NCBI GenBank assembly: GCA_963755085.1
Contig: CAVWIN010000014.1
Span: forward strand, 248,001-312,000
Direction: 5' to 3'
Length of the DNA: 64,000 nt
From: JACVRM01 sp963755085
GTDB lineage: Bacteria > Actinomycetota > Thermoleophilia > Gaiellales > Gaiellaceae
Notes under the pieces: generated by a model
Database searches by the model: none
What the model saw: only the letters and a program-made list of their open reading frames with translations
What the model was told of the DNA's origin: nothing
In this document: positions 40,589-49,759 of the stretch, in pieces
Numbering within the stretch: the stretch's first letter is position 1
Layout of the letters: every line of letters begins with the position of its first letter
Position numbers and translations under genes: made by a program

Positions 40589-42511
40589 GTGACCGGGCGG
40601 CTTCCACTGGTCGTGGCCGCGGCCGCGCTCGCACTCGTCTTCGCCGCCCCCGCAACCGGCGCGCTCGCCGATGAGCAGGCGCTCGCCGCCCGCTACGCGC
40701 CGGTCGTGCGGCTCGTCAAGCAGACCGAGGAGTGCGGCCATGGCGAGCCGTACGACCCGATGGACGTCAACGCGCTCTTCGGGCAGGACACCGTCGCCCT
40801 ACGCGGCCCCTGGGACCCGCCCGACCTGGTCAAGATCGCGCCGTCGGCCGCCGATCTCGCCGGCCGCTACGAGTACCACCTGGACTTCCCCGGTGATCCG
40901 CTCAACCCGGGCTGCGGCTACGAGCGCTGGAACCGGCTGATCACCGCCGGGACGAAGCCGACCGTCTACGCACACGTGGCCTCCGACCCGAAGGACCCGG
41001 GCAAGCTCGCGCTGCAGTACTGGTTTTTCTACGCCTTCAACGACTTCAACAACACGCACGAAGGCGACTGGGAGATGATCCAGCTCAACTTCGACGCGGC
41101 CGACGCGCGGACCGCGCTCGAGACGAAGCCGGTCGAGGTGGGCTACAGCTCGCACGAGGGCGCCGAGCGGTCCGCATGGGACGACCCGAAGCTCGAGCGC
41201 GTCTTCGGCACCCATCCGGTCGTCTATCCGGCCGCCGGGTCCCATGCGAACAAGTTCACGTCGGCGCTGTACCTAGGCAGCTCCGCGGAGGCAGGGGTCG
41301 GCTGCGACGACACCCAGGGTCCGCACCGCGACGTCCAGCCCGTCGTGAAGACGATCCCGGGCGACCCGGCAGCCGCCCGAAGTGCCTTTCCGTGGATCGA
41401 CTTCCAGGGACGGTGGGGGCAGCTCGCGCCGGCGTTCTTCAACGGACCGACCGGACCGAATCTCAAGACCCAGTGGACGAACCCGATCGAGTGGTCGAAG
41501 GGCTGGCGCGACCGGAGCTACGCGGTCCCGACCGGCGGCGTCCTCGGGACGAGCGCGACCGATTTCTTCTGCGTGGCGGTCGCGGCCGGCTCACGCGGCC
41601 TCATCGGGCTGCTGCGCAACGCCGGGCTGGCGTTCCTCGTGGTCGCGACGCTGTTGCTGCTCTTCATCGTCCTCGTCAGGCGCACGCGGTGGCGCCCCGG
41701 GACGCCGTTGCACGTGGCGCGCCGGCGGCGATGGGGCCAGATCCTTTCGGCGGCCGGCCGGCTGTACGTGGCCCGCTGGCGGCTATTCCTGGCGCTCGGC
41801 CTCCTGTTCATCCCGCTCGGCGCCGTCATCTCACTCGTCCAGGCGGTCGTCCTCGGCGGTCTCGGCCTCGCCGGGGTCGACACGACCGGGGAGGGGGCCG
41901 GAGGGCTCGTGCTGCTGGTCGTCACCCTGGGCACGACGCTTGCGCTGCTCGGGCTCGGCGTCGTCCAGGCGGCGACTGCTTCCGCGCTCGTCGAAATCGA
42001 CGCGGGCCGGCCGATCGGCCCGCTCGCGGCCTACCGCGCCGCCCTGCACAGGCTGCGGCCGCTGTTCGGAGGCATCCTCATCGCCGTGCTCGTGGTCGTG
42101 CTTCTGGCCACGACGACGGTGCTGATCCCGGTGGCGATCTGGCTCGGCGGCCGTTGGCTCCTGCTAGCCCAGGCCGTCGAGCTCGAGGGCGTCAGGGCGG
42201 TCGACGGCCTGCGGCGGAGCTCGGCGCTCGTGCGCGGGCGCTGGCTCCGCGTCGCGTCGCTCGTCGGGGCAAGTGCACTGATCGCGCTGGTCCTCGGCCC
42301 GTTCCTGGGCGCGCTCCTGATCCTGCTCACCAGCGCGCCGCTCGTGCTGATGAACGTGGTCGCGGGCGTGGTCTACGCGCTGACAATGCCGTTCGTCGCG
42401 CTGACCACCTCATACGTCTACTTCGACTCTCGCGCGCGCGAGGAACTCGAGCGCGACGAGGCGCCGGCGACGCTGCCGGCCGAGATCGTGCTGCCGGCTC
42501 CTTCGGGATGA
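40589..42511 (+). CDS. Membrane protein with Vps62-like extracytoplasmic domain
   Basis: 640 residues. A signal peptide (residues ~1-27) is followed by a ~300-residue domain with YEYHLDFPGDPLNPGCGYER and NNTHEGDWEMIQLNF, the HEGDWE motif of Vps62-related/NPP1-like proteins, also VVYPAAGSHANKF. A membrane helix (~335-358) leads to a C-terminal multi-helix region similar to the membrane part of glycerophosphodiester phosphodiesterase-type proteins (five or six helices). The combination of secreted domain and polytopic anchor is uncommon. GTG 40589 start is weakly supported. Function unknown. Confidence 0.75.
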   Translation: MTGRLPLVVAAAALALVFAAPATGALADEQALAARYAPVVRLVKQTEECGHGEPYDPMDVNALFGQDTVALRGPWDPPDLVKIAPSAADLAGRYEYHLDFPGDPLNPGCGYERWNRLITAGTKPTVYAHVASDPKDPGKLALQYWFFYAFNDFNNTHEGDWEMIQLNFDAADARTALETKPVEVGYSSHEGAERSAWDDPKLERVFGTHPVVYPAAGSHANKFTSALYLGSSAEAGVGCDDTQGPHRDVQPVVKTIPGDPAAARSAFPWIDFQGRWGQLAPAFFNGPTGPNLKTQWTNPIEWSKGWRDRSYAVPTGGVLGTSATDFFCVAVAAGSRGLIGLLRNAGLAFLVVATLLLLFIVLVRRTRWRPGTPLHVARRRRWGQILSAAGRLYVARWRLFLALGLLFIPLGAVISLVQAVVLGGLGLAGVDTTGEGAGGLVLLVVTLGTTLALLGLGVVQAATASALVEIDAGRPIGPLAAYRAALHRLRPLFGGILIAVLVVVLLATTTVLIPVAIWLGGRWLLLAQAVELEGVRAVDGLRRSSALVRGRWLRVASLVGASALIALVLGPFLGALLILLTSAPLVLMNVVAGVVYALTMPFVALTTSYVYFDSRAREELERDEAPATLPAEIVLPAPSG

Positions 42512-42544
42512 AGCGGCCGCCGCGCAGCTCGCTGCGCAACAGGA

Positions 42545-42617
42545 TGCGCCCGGCATGATTCGAACATGCGACCTCTGCCTCCGCAGGGCAGCGCTCTATC
42601 CCCTGAGCTACGGGCGC
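42545..42617 (-). tRNA. tRNA-Arg, anticodon GCG
   Basis: A complete 73-nt cloverleaf on the minus strand: acceptor GCGCCCG/CGGGCGC, D-arm GCTC...GAGC, anticodon stem CTGCC/GGCAG with loop CTGCGGA (anticodon GCG), T-arm GCATG-TTCGAAT-CATGC, discriminator A. CCA is not encoded. The body closely resembles E. coli tRNA-Arg(CCG) but with G at position 34, so it should read CGC and CGU. Confidence 0.95.
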
Positions 42618-42647
42618 GAGGAAGCGACAGTCTAGCGACGGTTCCGC

Positions 42648-43424
42648 TCAGCGGAGCCGTGCCGGCGCGCCGTCGACGCTGAGCTCGGCGTCCTTGCCGA
42701 CATCGGTGCGGACGTACGCAAGCGCGAGGATCGCATCGCCGTTCGAGACCGAGCTCGTGACGCGGCCGACGACCCGGTCGCCGTCGCGGATCTCGGCGTC
42801 GTACGCGGGCAGGTCGCGAAGCTCGAGCACTCGGAGACCCCGGTTCGCGTGGCCGCGGAAGTGCAGCCTGGCGACCGGCTCCTGGCCCGGGTAGCAGCCC
42901 TTGGTCAGGCTGATCGCGCGCTCGACAAGGCCGGCCTCGGCCGGCATGACGCGGTCGTCGAGCTCGCGGCCCCAGGCCGGGCCGCGCGCCTCGATGCGCC
43001 GCCGCTCGAGCTCGTCGTCATCGATGGGCTCACCCGCGGGCTCCGCGTCCAGAGCCTCCCACGCGTCCTCGCCGTACTCGCGCGCGCGTGCGTGAAGCCC
43101 GGCCGGCTCGCCGCCGAACACGATCGCCGCCGTGTGCTCCTCGGGCTCGAGCTCGACCTTCGCCGCGAAGCGCGCGCGCTGGAGCTGGCTGCGAACCGTC
43201 TCGCCGAGCCTCGCTTCGGTGGCGAGCAGGAAGTCGTCCTCGCCCCGGCGAAAGACGCGGAGCGGCGCGATGATGCGCGCCTTGGGCGTCAGCAGCAGCG
43301 CGTCGCACGCCTCGCCCGGCGCGAGCGCCTCGACGTCGTTCGAGACCATGCGCTGCACGAAGTCGGCGGCATCGGGACCGCGGGCCGAAACGTAGTCGCG
43401 CGCGCGAGGAGCCCAGGCTGCCAT
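42648..43424 (-). CDS. ygfZ: YgfZ-type folate-binding protein (Fe-S cluster maintenance)
   Basis: 258 residues. The family signature KGCYPGQEPVAR is present near residue 180, with an N-terminal GcvT-like domain (GPDAADFVQRMVSNDVEALA, then TPKARIIAPLRV). YgfZ/IBA57 proteins use tetrahydrofolate in assembly or repair of iron-sulfur clusters. Start ATG 43424. It is divergent from the sulfite-oxidase-fold gene and lies next to the tRNA-Arg gene. Confidence 0.9.
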   Translation of the reverse strand: MAAWAPRARDYVSARGPDAADFVQRMVSNDVEALAPGEACDALLLTPKARIIAPLRVFRRGEDDFLLATEARLGETVRSQLQRARFAAKVELEPEEHTAAIVFGGEPAGLHARAREYGEDAWEALDAEPAGEPIDDDELERRRIEARGPAWGRELDDRVMPAEAGLVERAISLTKGCYPGQEPVARLHFRGHANRGLRVLELRDLPAYDAEIRDGDRVVGRVTSSVSNGDAILALAYVRTDVGKDAELSVDGAPARLR

Positions 43425-43448
43425 GCGTTCAGTGTGCCGGTCCGTGCG

Positions 43449-43454
43449 TAGTCT
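43449..43454 (+). promoter_or_regulatory. Leaderless -10 box of the molybdopterin oxidoreductase gene
   Basis: TAGTCT lies 8 bases before ATG 43463, in a 38-base gap between divergent genes. Confidence 0.45.
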
Positions 43455-43462
43455 GTTCCGGC

Positions 43463-44074
43463 ATGCCGCTCTTCCGCTCGAAGGTCGAGGACAAGCTCCG
43501 CGAGGCCGGCTACGACCCCGGCCGCCTACCGCCCGGGCAGTACCTGACCGAGAAGTGGCCGGTGCTGCACGCCGGGTCTGTGCCCAACACCGACCTGGCC
43601 CGGTGGGACTTCCGCGTCTTCGGCGAGGTCGAGCAGGAGGTCGTGCTCGACTGGGAGCAGTTCCTCGCGCTTCCGGCGACGGAGGTCACGACCGACATCC
43701 ACTGCGTGACGCGCTGGAGCCGCTTCGACGCGCGCTTCAGGGGCGTGCACTGGAGCGAGGTCGCGAAGCTCGTACGGCCGAGGCCGAGCGCGCGCTTCGT
43801 CGTCGCGCATGCCGAGCAAGGCTTCACGGCGAACGTGCCGGTTGACGCGCTGGAGGACCCGAACGCGCTGCTCGTCTACGAAGCCGACGGCGAGCTGCTG
43901 GCAAAGGAGCACGGCTGGCCGCTGCGGCTCTTCATCCCGACCAGGTACTTCTGGAAGAGCGCCAAGTGGCTGCGAGGCCTCGAGCTGCGCGCCACCGACC
44001 AGCCCGGGTTCTGGGAGCGGTACGGCTACAACAACAACGCCGATTACTGGAAAGAGGAGCGCTACGAGTTCTAG
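43463..44074 (+). CDS. Sulfite-oxidase-fold molybdopterin-dependent oxidoreductase
   Basis: 203 residues. DIHCVTRWSRFDARFRGVHW holds the Cys ligand to molybdenum (in HCVTRWS), followed by VVAHAEQGFTANVPVDAL and EHGWPLRLFIPTRYFWKSAK, all conserved in the SUOX/YedY-like domain. No signal peptide or heme domain, so this is the short cytoplasmic actinobacterial type, substrate unknown. The TAG stop overlaps the first bases of repeat copy B. Confidence 0.9.
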   Translation: MPLFRSKVEDKLREAGYDPGRLPPGQYLTEKWPVLHAGSVPNTDLARWDFRVFGEVEQEVVLDWEQFLALPATEVTTDIHCVTRWSRFDARFRGVHWSEVAKLVRPRPSARFVVAHAEQGFTANVPVDALEDPNALLVYEADGELLAKEHGWPLRLFIPTRYFWKSAKWLRGLELRATDQPGFWERYGYNNNADYWKEERYEF

Positions 44075-44194
44075 GGGCTGTCCGGACTGTCCCCGCAGGG
44101 GGCGGGTCCCCAGTGATGAGCCCTCGGTCGGCGGAACCCGCTAGTAGCCCGGAAGCTTGCGTAAGGACACCAGGGACAGGCGGATACGGCCCCT
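44073..44194. repeat. Dispersed intergenic repeat, copy B
   Basis: A 122-base element beginning AGGGGCTGTCC inside the preceding TAG stop and ending ATACGGCCCCT. It aligns with copy A over GTCCCCAGTGA-TG, GTCGGC-GAACCC, AGCCCGG-GCTTGCGTA, GACAC-AG-GACAG and ACGGCCCCT. The terminal AGGGGCYGT and ACGGCCCCT are inverted copies. Confidence 0.7.
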
Positions 44195-44274
44195 CAAAGA
44201 CGAATCACTCGGTTGAGGGATCGGCCGCCGGCGCCGAGCGTCGATATCTAGGTCGCAACGCCCTCCCCCCTTTG

Positions 44275-44298
44275 AAACGGCGCGATTTCGCGCCGTTT
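44275..44298. terminator. Hairpin between convergent genes
   Basis: A perfect 10-bp stem AAACGGCGCG/CGCGCCGTTT with an ATTT loop and Ts on both sides can terminate in either direction. It is the likely end of the plus-strand transcript from the oxidoreductase gene. Confidence 0.75.
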
Positions 44299-44321
44299 CT
44301 GCGTTCCGGGACAGAACGACA

Positions 44322-44345
44322 AAGGGCCGGCTTGCGCCGGCCCTT
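44322..44345 (-). terminator. Terminator of groES-groEL
   Basis: Minus strand AAGGGCCGGC/GCCGGCCCTT with a GCAA tetraloop, followed by TTGTCG, 28 bases after the groEL stop. Confidence 0.85.
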
Positions 44346-44373
44346 CGCGTGAAGCGATCAGCCCGAGGGCTGC

Positions 44374-45996
<1,623 letters not shown>

Positions 45997-46019
45997 CTGT
46001 TCCTTTCCTCTCCGTCTGC

Positions 46020-46337
46020 CTACGCGGCCGCGCCGGCGGGCTCACGCGTGCCGACAACCTTCGCCAGCACGTCGGACTCGCGCAGAATCAGCACCTCGTC
46101 GGTGCCGAGGCGAATCTCCGTGCCGCCGTACTTCGAAAAGATGACCTCGTCGCCCTCGGCGACGTCCATCTTGATGTACTTGCCGTCATCGTCACGGGGG
46201 CCCGGGCCGACGGCCAGAACCTTCCCGCGCTGCGGCTTCTCCTTCGCCGTGTCGGGAAGGACGATGCCACTGGACGTGGTCTCCTCCTCCTCGAGCACCT
46301 CAACGATCAGACGATCGCCAAGCGGCTGCAAGTCCAT
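46020..46337 (-). CDS. groS: Co-chaperonin GroES
   Basis: 105 residues. LQPLGDRLIVEVLEEEETTS, the mobile loop SSGIVLPDTAKEKPQRGKV, and GDEVIFSKYGGTEI are standard. ATG 46337 is chosen over the longer frame because AGGGAGG lies 6 bases upstream and the extension would cross the promoter region. First gene of the groESL operon. Confidence 0.97.
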   Translation of the reverse strand: MDLQPLGDRLIVEVLEEEETTSSGIVLPDTAKEKPQRGKVLAVGPGPRDDDGKYIKMDVAEGDEVIFSKYGGTEIRLGTDEVLILRESDVLAKVVGTREPAGAAA

Positions 46338-46374
46338 GCGCAACCTCCCTGTAAATACGACTTTGTGACACAGG

Positions 46375-46401
46375 CTGGCACTCGCCACTGGGGAGTGCCG
46401 A
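46375..46401. promoter_or_regulatory. CIRCE operator of groESL
   Basis: The inverted repeat CTGGCACTC-N9-GAGTGCCGA matches the CIRCE consensus TTAGCACTC-N9-GAGTGCTAA at 7 of 9 positions in each arm, with the exact 9-base spacer. It lies just downstream of the groES -10 box, the standard place for HrcA repression of heat-shock genes. No hrcA gene is in the window. Confidence 0.85.
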
Positions 46402-46405
46402 CGCC

Positions 46406-46435
46406 AGTCTAGCCGCTTTCAGGGGGCTACTGCAA
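46406..46435 (-). promoter_or_regulatory. groESL promoter
   Basis: Minus strand -35 TTGCAG (46430-46435), 18-base spacer, -10 TAGACT (46406-46411). The CIRCE element begins 5 bases downstream, covering the expected transcription start. Confidence 0.65.
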
Positions 46436-46467
46436 GCAGAAGGACACGGCGTGTTACAAAGAGGCGA

Positions 46468-46908
46468 ATGCCGCGCGAGATCTCGTCCGGAGGCGTACTG
46501 GTGCGCCGCATGCGCGGCCGCTGGTGGCTCGCCGCCATCAGGCCGGCCGGCAAGCGGCCGGGCGTCTGGGCGCTGCCCAAGGGGCGCGTCGATGCCGGGG
46601 AGGGGCCCGCGGCAACGGCCGTCCGTGAGGTTGCCGAGGAGACCGGCCTGGCCGGCGACCTCGAGGGCAAGCTCGGCGACGTCCGCTACGTCTACACGTG
46701 GGAGGGCGAGCGGATCTTCAAGATCGTGAGCTTCTACCTCCTTCGCCACCGCAGCGGCCGCATCGGAAACGTGCCCGCCGAGCACCGCCACGAGGTCGCC
46801 GAGGTGCGCTGGCTGCCGCTCGACGAGGCGCCGCGGCTGCTCGCCTACCGCGGCGAGAAGGACATGGCCGAGCGAGCGCTGAACCTGCTGGACGCCGAGG
46901 CTCTATGA
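46468..46908 (+). CDS. NUDIX hydrolase
   Basis: 146 residues. The Nudix box is complete: GRVDAGEGPAATAVREVAEE followed by TG. The N-terminal SSGGVLVRRMRGRWWLAAIR and WALPKGRVDAGEG resemble Ap4A-hydrolase/MutT1-type members that remove nucleoside diphosphate-linked moieties. ATG 46468 is divergent from groES. Substrate not determined. Confidence 0.92.
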   Translation: MPREISSGGVLVRRMRGRWWLAAIRPAGKRPGVWALPKGRVDAGEGPAATAVREVAEETGLAGDLEGKLGDVRYVYTWEGERIFKIVSFYLLRHRSGRIGNVPAEHRHEVAEVRWLPLDEAPRLLAYRGEKDMAERALNLLDAEAL

Positions 46909-46939
46909 TCCTGCCCTCCTGTCGGCCCCGCTGGAACCC

Positions 46940-47284
46940 ATGTACGCGCTCAACTTCTACTCACCCGTCGTCGCCGACCAGCTGCGTTCGCAGCGGAAGA
47001 CGGCGACTATTCGACTCGGCGACAAGTCGGCGAAGTACCGCAAGGGCATGGTTGTCCAGGTGCTCGTGGGCACCCGTTTCAGCCCGCGTGACAAGGTCTT
47101 CGACGCCGTGATCGACAAGGTCGAGGTCAAGCAGCTGCTCGAGCTTTCGCCCCGGGAGATCGAGCACGACAACCCGGAGATCCGCCGCTGGGAGGACATG
47201 GCGGGCTGGCTGAGCCAGCTCTACAACCGGGAAGTGATCGGGACCGACACGGTCACCGTGATCCGGTTTTCCCAGATTCGCTGA
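46940..47284 (+). CDS. ASCH-domain-like protein
   Basis: 114 residues. MYALNFYSPVVADQLRSQRK, TATIRLGDKSAKYRKGMVVQ and LVGTRFSPRDKVFDAVI match the beta-barrel core of ASCH domains, which are thought to bind RNA. The C-terminal half is helical and ends in a TVTVIRFSQ strand. It follows the NUDIX gene by 31 bases and may be co-transcribed. Confidence 0.78.
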   Translation: MYALNFYSPVVADQLRSQRKTATIRLGDKSAKYRKGMVVQVLVGTRFSPRDKVFDAVIDKVEVKQLLELSPREIEHDNPEIRRWEDMAGWLSQLYNREVIGTDTVTVIRFSQIR

Positions 47285-47352
47285 GCCGGGGTCATGCGGC
47301 ACGCGCCGGAGCTAGCAACCTCCGACGCCGGAACGCTCCAGCGCCTCGACTT

Positions 47353-47622
47353 CTACGCCTTGCGAATCCGGGTGCCGAACTGCTCCGCCGGGCGGAGCTC
47401 GGCGCCGCACTCCTCACACTCGACGGCGAAGGCGGACGCGATGCGCGCGTCACAGCCCGGGCAACGCGCCCGGAGCTCGCCGCCGCACTGGGGGCATTCC
47501 ACAGGCAGCTCGCGCTCGGAATCCTCGAAGTAGCGCTGGAGGAAGCCGCACCGGAGGCAGAAGGCGACCCAGTCGCCCAGGGTCTTGCGGCGCTCCTCCT
47601 GGACCCAGTTGCGCTTCGCCAT
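47353..47622 (-). CDS. Small double zinc-ribbon protein
   Basis: 89 residues. Cys pairs at FCLRCGF, ECPQCGG, RCPGCDA and ECEECGA can bind two or more Zn ions. Rubredoxin-like or zinc-ribbon adaptor; no specific function. ATG 47622 start. Divergent from the second E1 alpha gene. Confidence 0.75.
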   Translation of the reverse strand: MAKRNWVQEERRKTLGDWVAFCLRCGFLQRYFEDSERELPVECPQCGGELRARCPGCDARIASAFAVECEECGAELRPAEQFGTRIRKA

Positions 47623-47738
47623 GTCGCGATCGTAGCCCCATAATCAGGCCGGCTCATGGGCTGCGTAGGCGGGGGCGAACGAGTCGTACTCGCCGTCGAT
47701 ATCCTGTCCCCGTCCACCACCGTACGGGGGTGTCCTCT

Positions 47739-48785
47739 ATGGCCATTGCGCGCGAAGCCGAGCCGATCACGTCGCTGCGGGAGATCCGGGAAGCGGGTCT
47801 CGACCGCGAGGACCTGCTCGGCTCCTACCGCAACATGCTGATCACGCGCGCGATCGAGGAGCGCGGCCACACCCTCTACAAGCAGGGGAAGATCCCGGGC
47901 TCGTTCTACACGGGCCGCGGCAACGAGGCCGCGTCGGTCGGCGTCGCGACGGCCATGGGGCCGGAGGACGTCGGCACACCGCTCCACCGCGACATGGGCG
48001 TGCACGTCACACGCGGGGTGGAGCCGTGGCGGATCTTCGCGCAGTACATGGGACGCGCCGACGGCCCGACGCACGGCCGCGACGGCAACGTGCACATGGC
48101 CGACCAGAACCTCGGGCTGATCGCCATGGTCAGCCACCTGCCGGCGATGCTGCCGGTCGCGGTCGGCGCCGCGCTCGCCTTCCGGATCCGGGACGAGCGA
48201 CGCGTCGCGGTCGCCTGGTTCGGCGAGGGCGCGTCCGCCCGCGGCGACACCCACGAGGGCATGAACCTCGCCGGCGTGCGCCAACTGCCCGTGGTCTTCA
48301 TCTGCGACAACAACCAGTGGGCCTACTCGACGCCGACGCACCTCGAGTACGCGTGCGAGACGCTCGCGGACCGCGCCCAGGCGTACGGCTTCGAGGGCGT
48401 CGTGGTCGACGGCACCGACGTGCTCGCCGTCTACCGCGAGGCCAAGCGGGCGATCGAGAAGGCGCGCTCCGGCGGCGGCCCAACGCTGATCGAGTGCATG
48501 ACGCTGCGCATGGAGGGCCACGCGGTCCACGACGACGCCTTCTATGTCCCGAAGGAGCTCTTCGAGGAGTGGGCCGCGCGTGACCCGATCGAGCGCTACC
48601 GCGAGTGGCTGCGTGCGAACGCCGAGCTGACGGACGACGAGGAGGACGAGATCTCGACCGGCGTGAAGAAGCTGCTGAACGACGCGCTCCGCCGGGCCGA
48701 GGAGTCGCCGATGCCGGAGACGGACGACCTCGCGCACGGCGTGTACGCGACACCCGAAGAGCTCGACACGCCCCACCACAAGTAA
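47739..48785 (+). CDS. 2-oxo acid dehydrogenase E1 alpha subunit (second complex)
   Basis: 348 residues. The ThDP motif region is FGEGASARGDTHEGMNLAGV, then CDNNQWAYSTPTHLEYACET; GDG is replaced by GEG, as in many branched-chain/acetoin-type E1 alpha subunits. RNMLITRAIEERGHTLYKQG and HRDMGVHVTRGVEPWRIFAQ are also typical. Substrate (branched-chain 2-oxo acid, pyruvate or acetoin) is not resolved. ATG 47739 lies after a small hairpin (CCCCGT/ACGGGG at 47708-47728). First of a five-gene operon with one-base start/stop overlaps. Confidence 0.92.
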   Translation: MAIAREAEPITSLREIREAGLDREDLLGSYRNMLITRAIEERGHTLYKQGKIPGSFYTGRGNEAASVGVATAMGPEDVGTPLHRDMGVHVTRGVEPWRIFAQYMGRADGPTHGRDGNVHMADQNLGLIAMVSHLPAMLPVAVGAALAFRIRDERRVAVAWFGEGASARGDTHEGMNLAGVRQLPVVFICDNNQWAYSTPTHLEYACETLADRAQAYGFEGVVVDGTDVLAVYREAKRAIEKARSGGGPTLIECMTLRMEGHAVHDDAFYVPKELFEEWAARDPIERYREWLRANAELTDDEEDEISTGVKKLLNDALRRAEESPMPETDDLAHGVYATPEELDTPHHK

Positions 48786-49759
48786 TGCCCGAGAAGACCT
48801 ACCTCCAGGCGATCAGCGACGGCCTCCGCCAGGAGATGCGCCGCGACCCGCGCGTCTTCGTGATGGGCGAGGACGTCGGCGTGTACGGCGGCGCCTTCAA
48901 GGTCACCCTAGGCTTCCAGGAGGAGTTCGGGCCGTGGCGCGTGATCGACGCGCCGCTCTCCGAGACGGCCATCGTCGGCGGCTGCACCGGCGCGGCCATC
49001 ATGGGCATGCGCCCGGTCGCCGAGATGCAGTTCGCGGACTTCATCTCGTGCGCGTGGGACCAGCTGGTCACGGTCGCCGCCAAGCAGCACTGGCGCGCCG
49101 GGACGGCGATCCCGATGGTCGTCCGGCTGCCGTCGGGCGGCGGCTTCTCCGGCGGGCCGTTCCACTCACAGAACCCCGAGAGCTCCTTCGCCCACATCCC
49201 GGGCCTCAAGGTCGTGTGCCCGGCAACGCCCGAGGACGCCAAGGGACTGCTCGTCTCCGCGATCGAGGATCCGAACCCGGTGCTCTTCTTCGAGCACAAG
49301 CACCTGTACCGCCGCATCAAGGGCGAGGTGCCGGACGAGCGCTACCTGACCCCGTTCGGCCAGGCGCGCGTGCACCGCGAGGGCAGTGACGTCAGCCTCA
49401 TCACCTGGGGCGCCATGGTCTACACGGCCGAGGAAGCCGCGCAGCAGCTCGAGGCCGACGGCGTCTCCGTGGAGATCCTCGACCTGCGCACGATCATCCC
49501 GTGGGACCGCGAGGCGGTGCTCGAGAGCGTGCGCAAGACGTCCAAGGTGCTCGTCCTCCACGAGGACACGCGCACCGGCGGCTTCGGCGGCGAGATCGCC
49601 GCCACCATCGCCGAGGAGGCGTTCGAGGATCTCGACGCCCCCGTGAAGCGCGTGGGCGCGCCAGACACCCCGGTGCCGTTCTCGCCGCCGCTCGAGAAGG
49701 CGTTCATTCCGCAGGTCGACGACGTGGCTGCGGCGCTGCGGGAGCTGGCGGAGTACTGA
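48785..49759 (+). CDS. 2-oxo acid dehydrogenase E1 beta subunit (second complex)
   Basis: 324 residues. FVMGEDVGVYGGAFKVTLGF, then DAPLSETAIVGGCTGAAIMG and RPVAEMQFADFISCAWDQLV are conserved E1 beta motifs; the C-terminal domain has VLVLHEDTRTGGFGGEIAAT. The start overlaps the E1 alpha stop (TAATG) and the E2 start overlaps its stop (TGATG). Together these indicate strict translational coupling of the complex. Confidence 0.94.
   Translation: MPEKTYLQAISDGLRQEMRRDPRVFVMGEDVGVYGGAFKVTLGFQEEFGPWRVIDAPLSETAIVGGCTGAAIMGMRPVAEMQFADFISCAWDQLVTVAAKQHWRAGTAIPMVVRLPSGGGFSGGPFHSQNPESSFAHIPGLKVVCPATPEDAKGLLVSAIEDPNPVLFFEHKHLYRRIKGEVPDERYLTPFGQARVHREGSDVSLITWGAMVYTAEEAAQQLEADGVSVEILDLRTIIPWDREAVLESVRKTSKVLVLHEDTRTGGFGGEIAATIAEEAFEDLDAPVKRVGAPDTPVPFSPPLEKAFIPQVDDVAAALRELAEY

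Noticed and set aside
47708..47728. CCCCGT/ACGGGG hairpin before the second E1 alpha gene as a riboswitch
   Set aside because: Only a 6-bp stem is visible, with no conserved aptamer elements; it is mentioned in the gene entry but not called.
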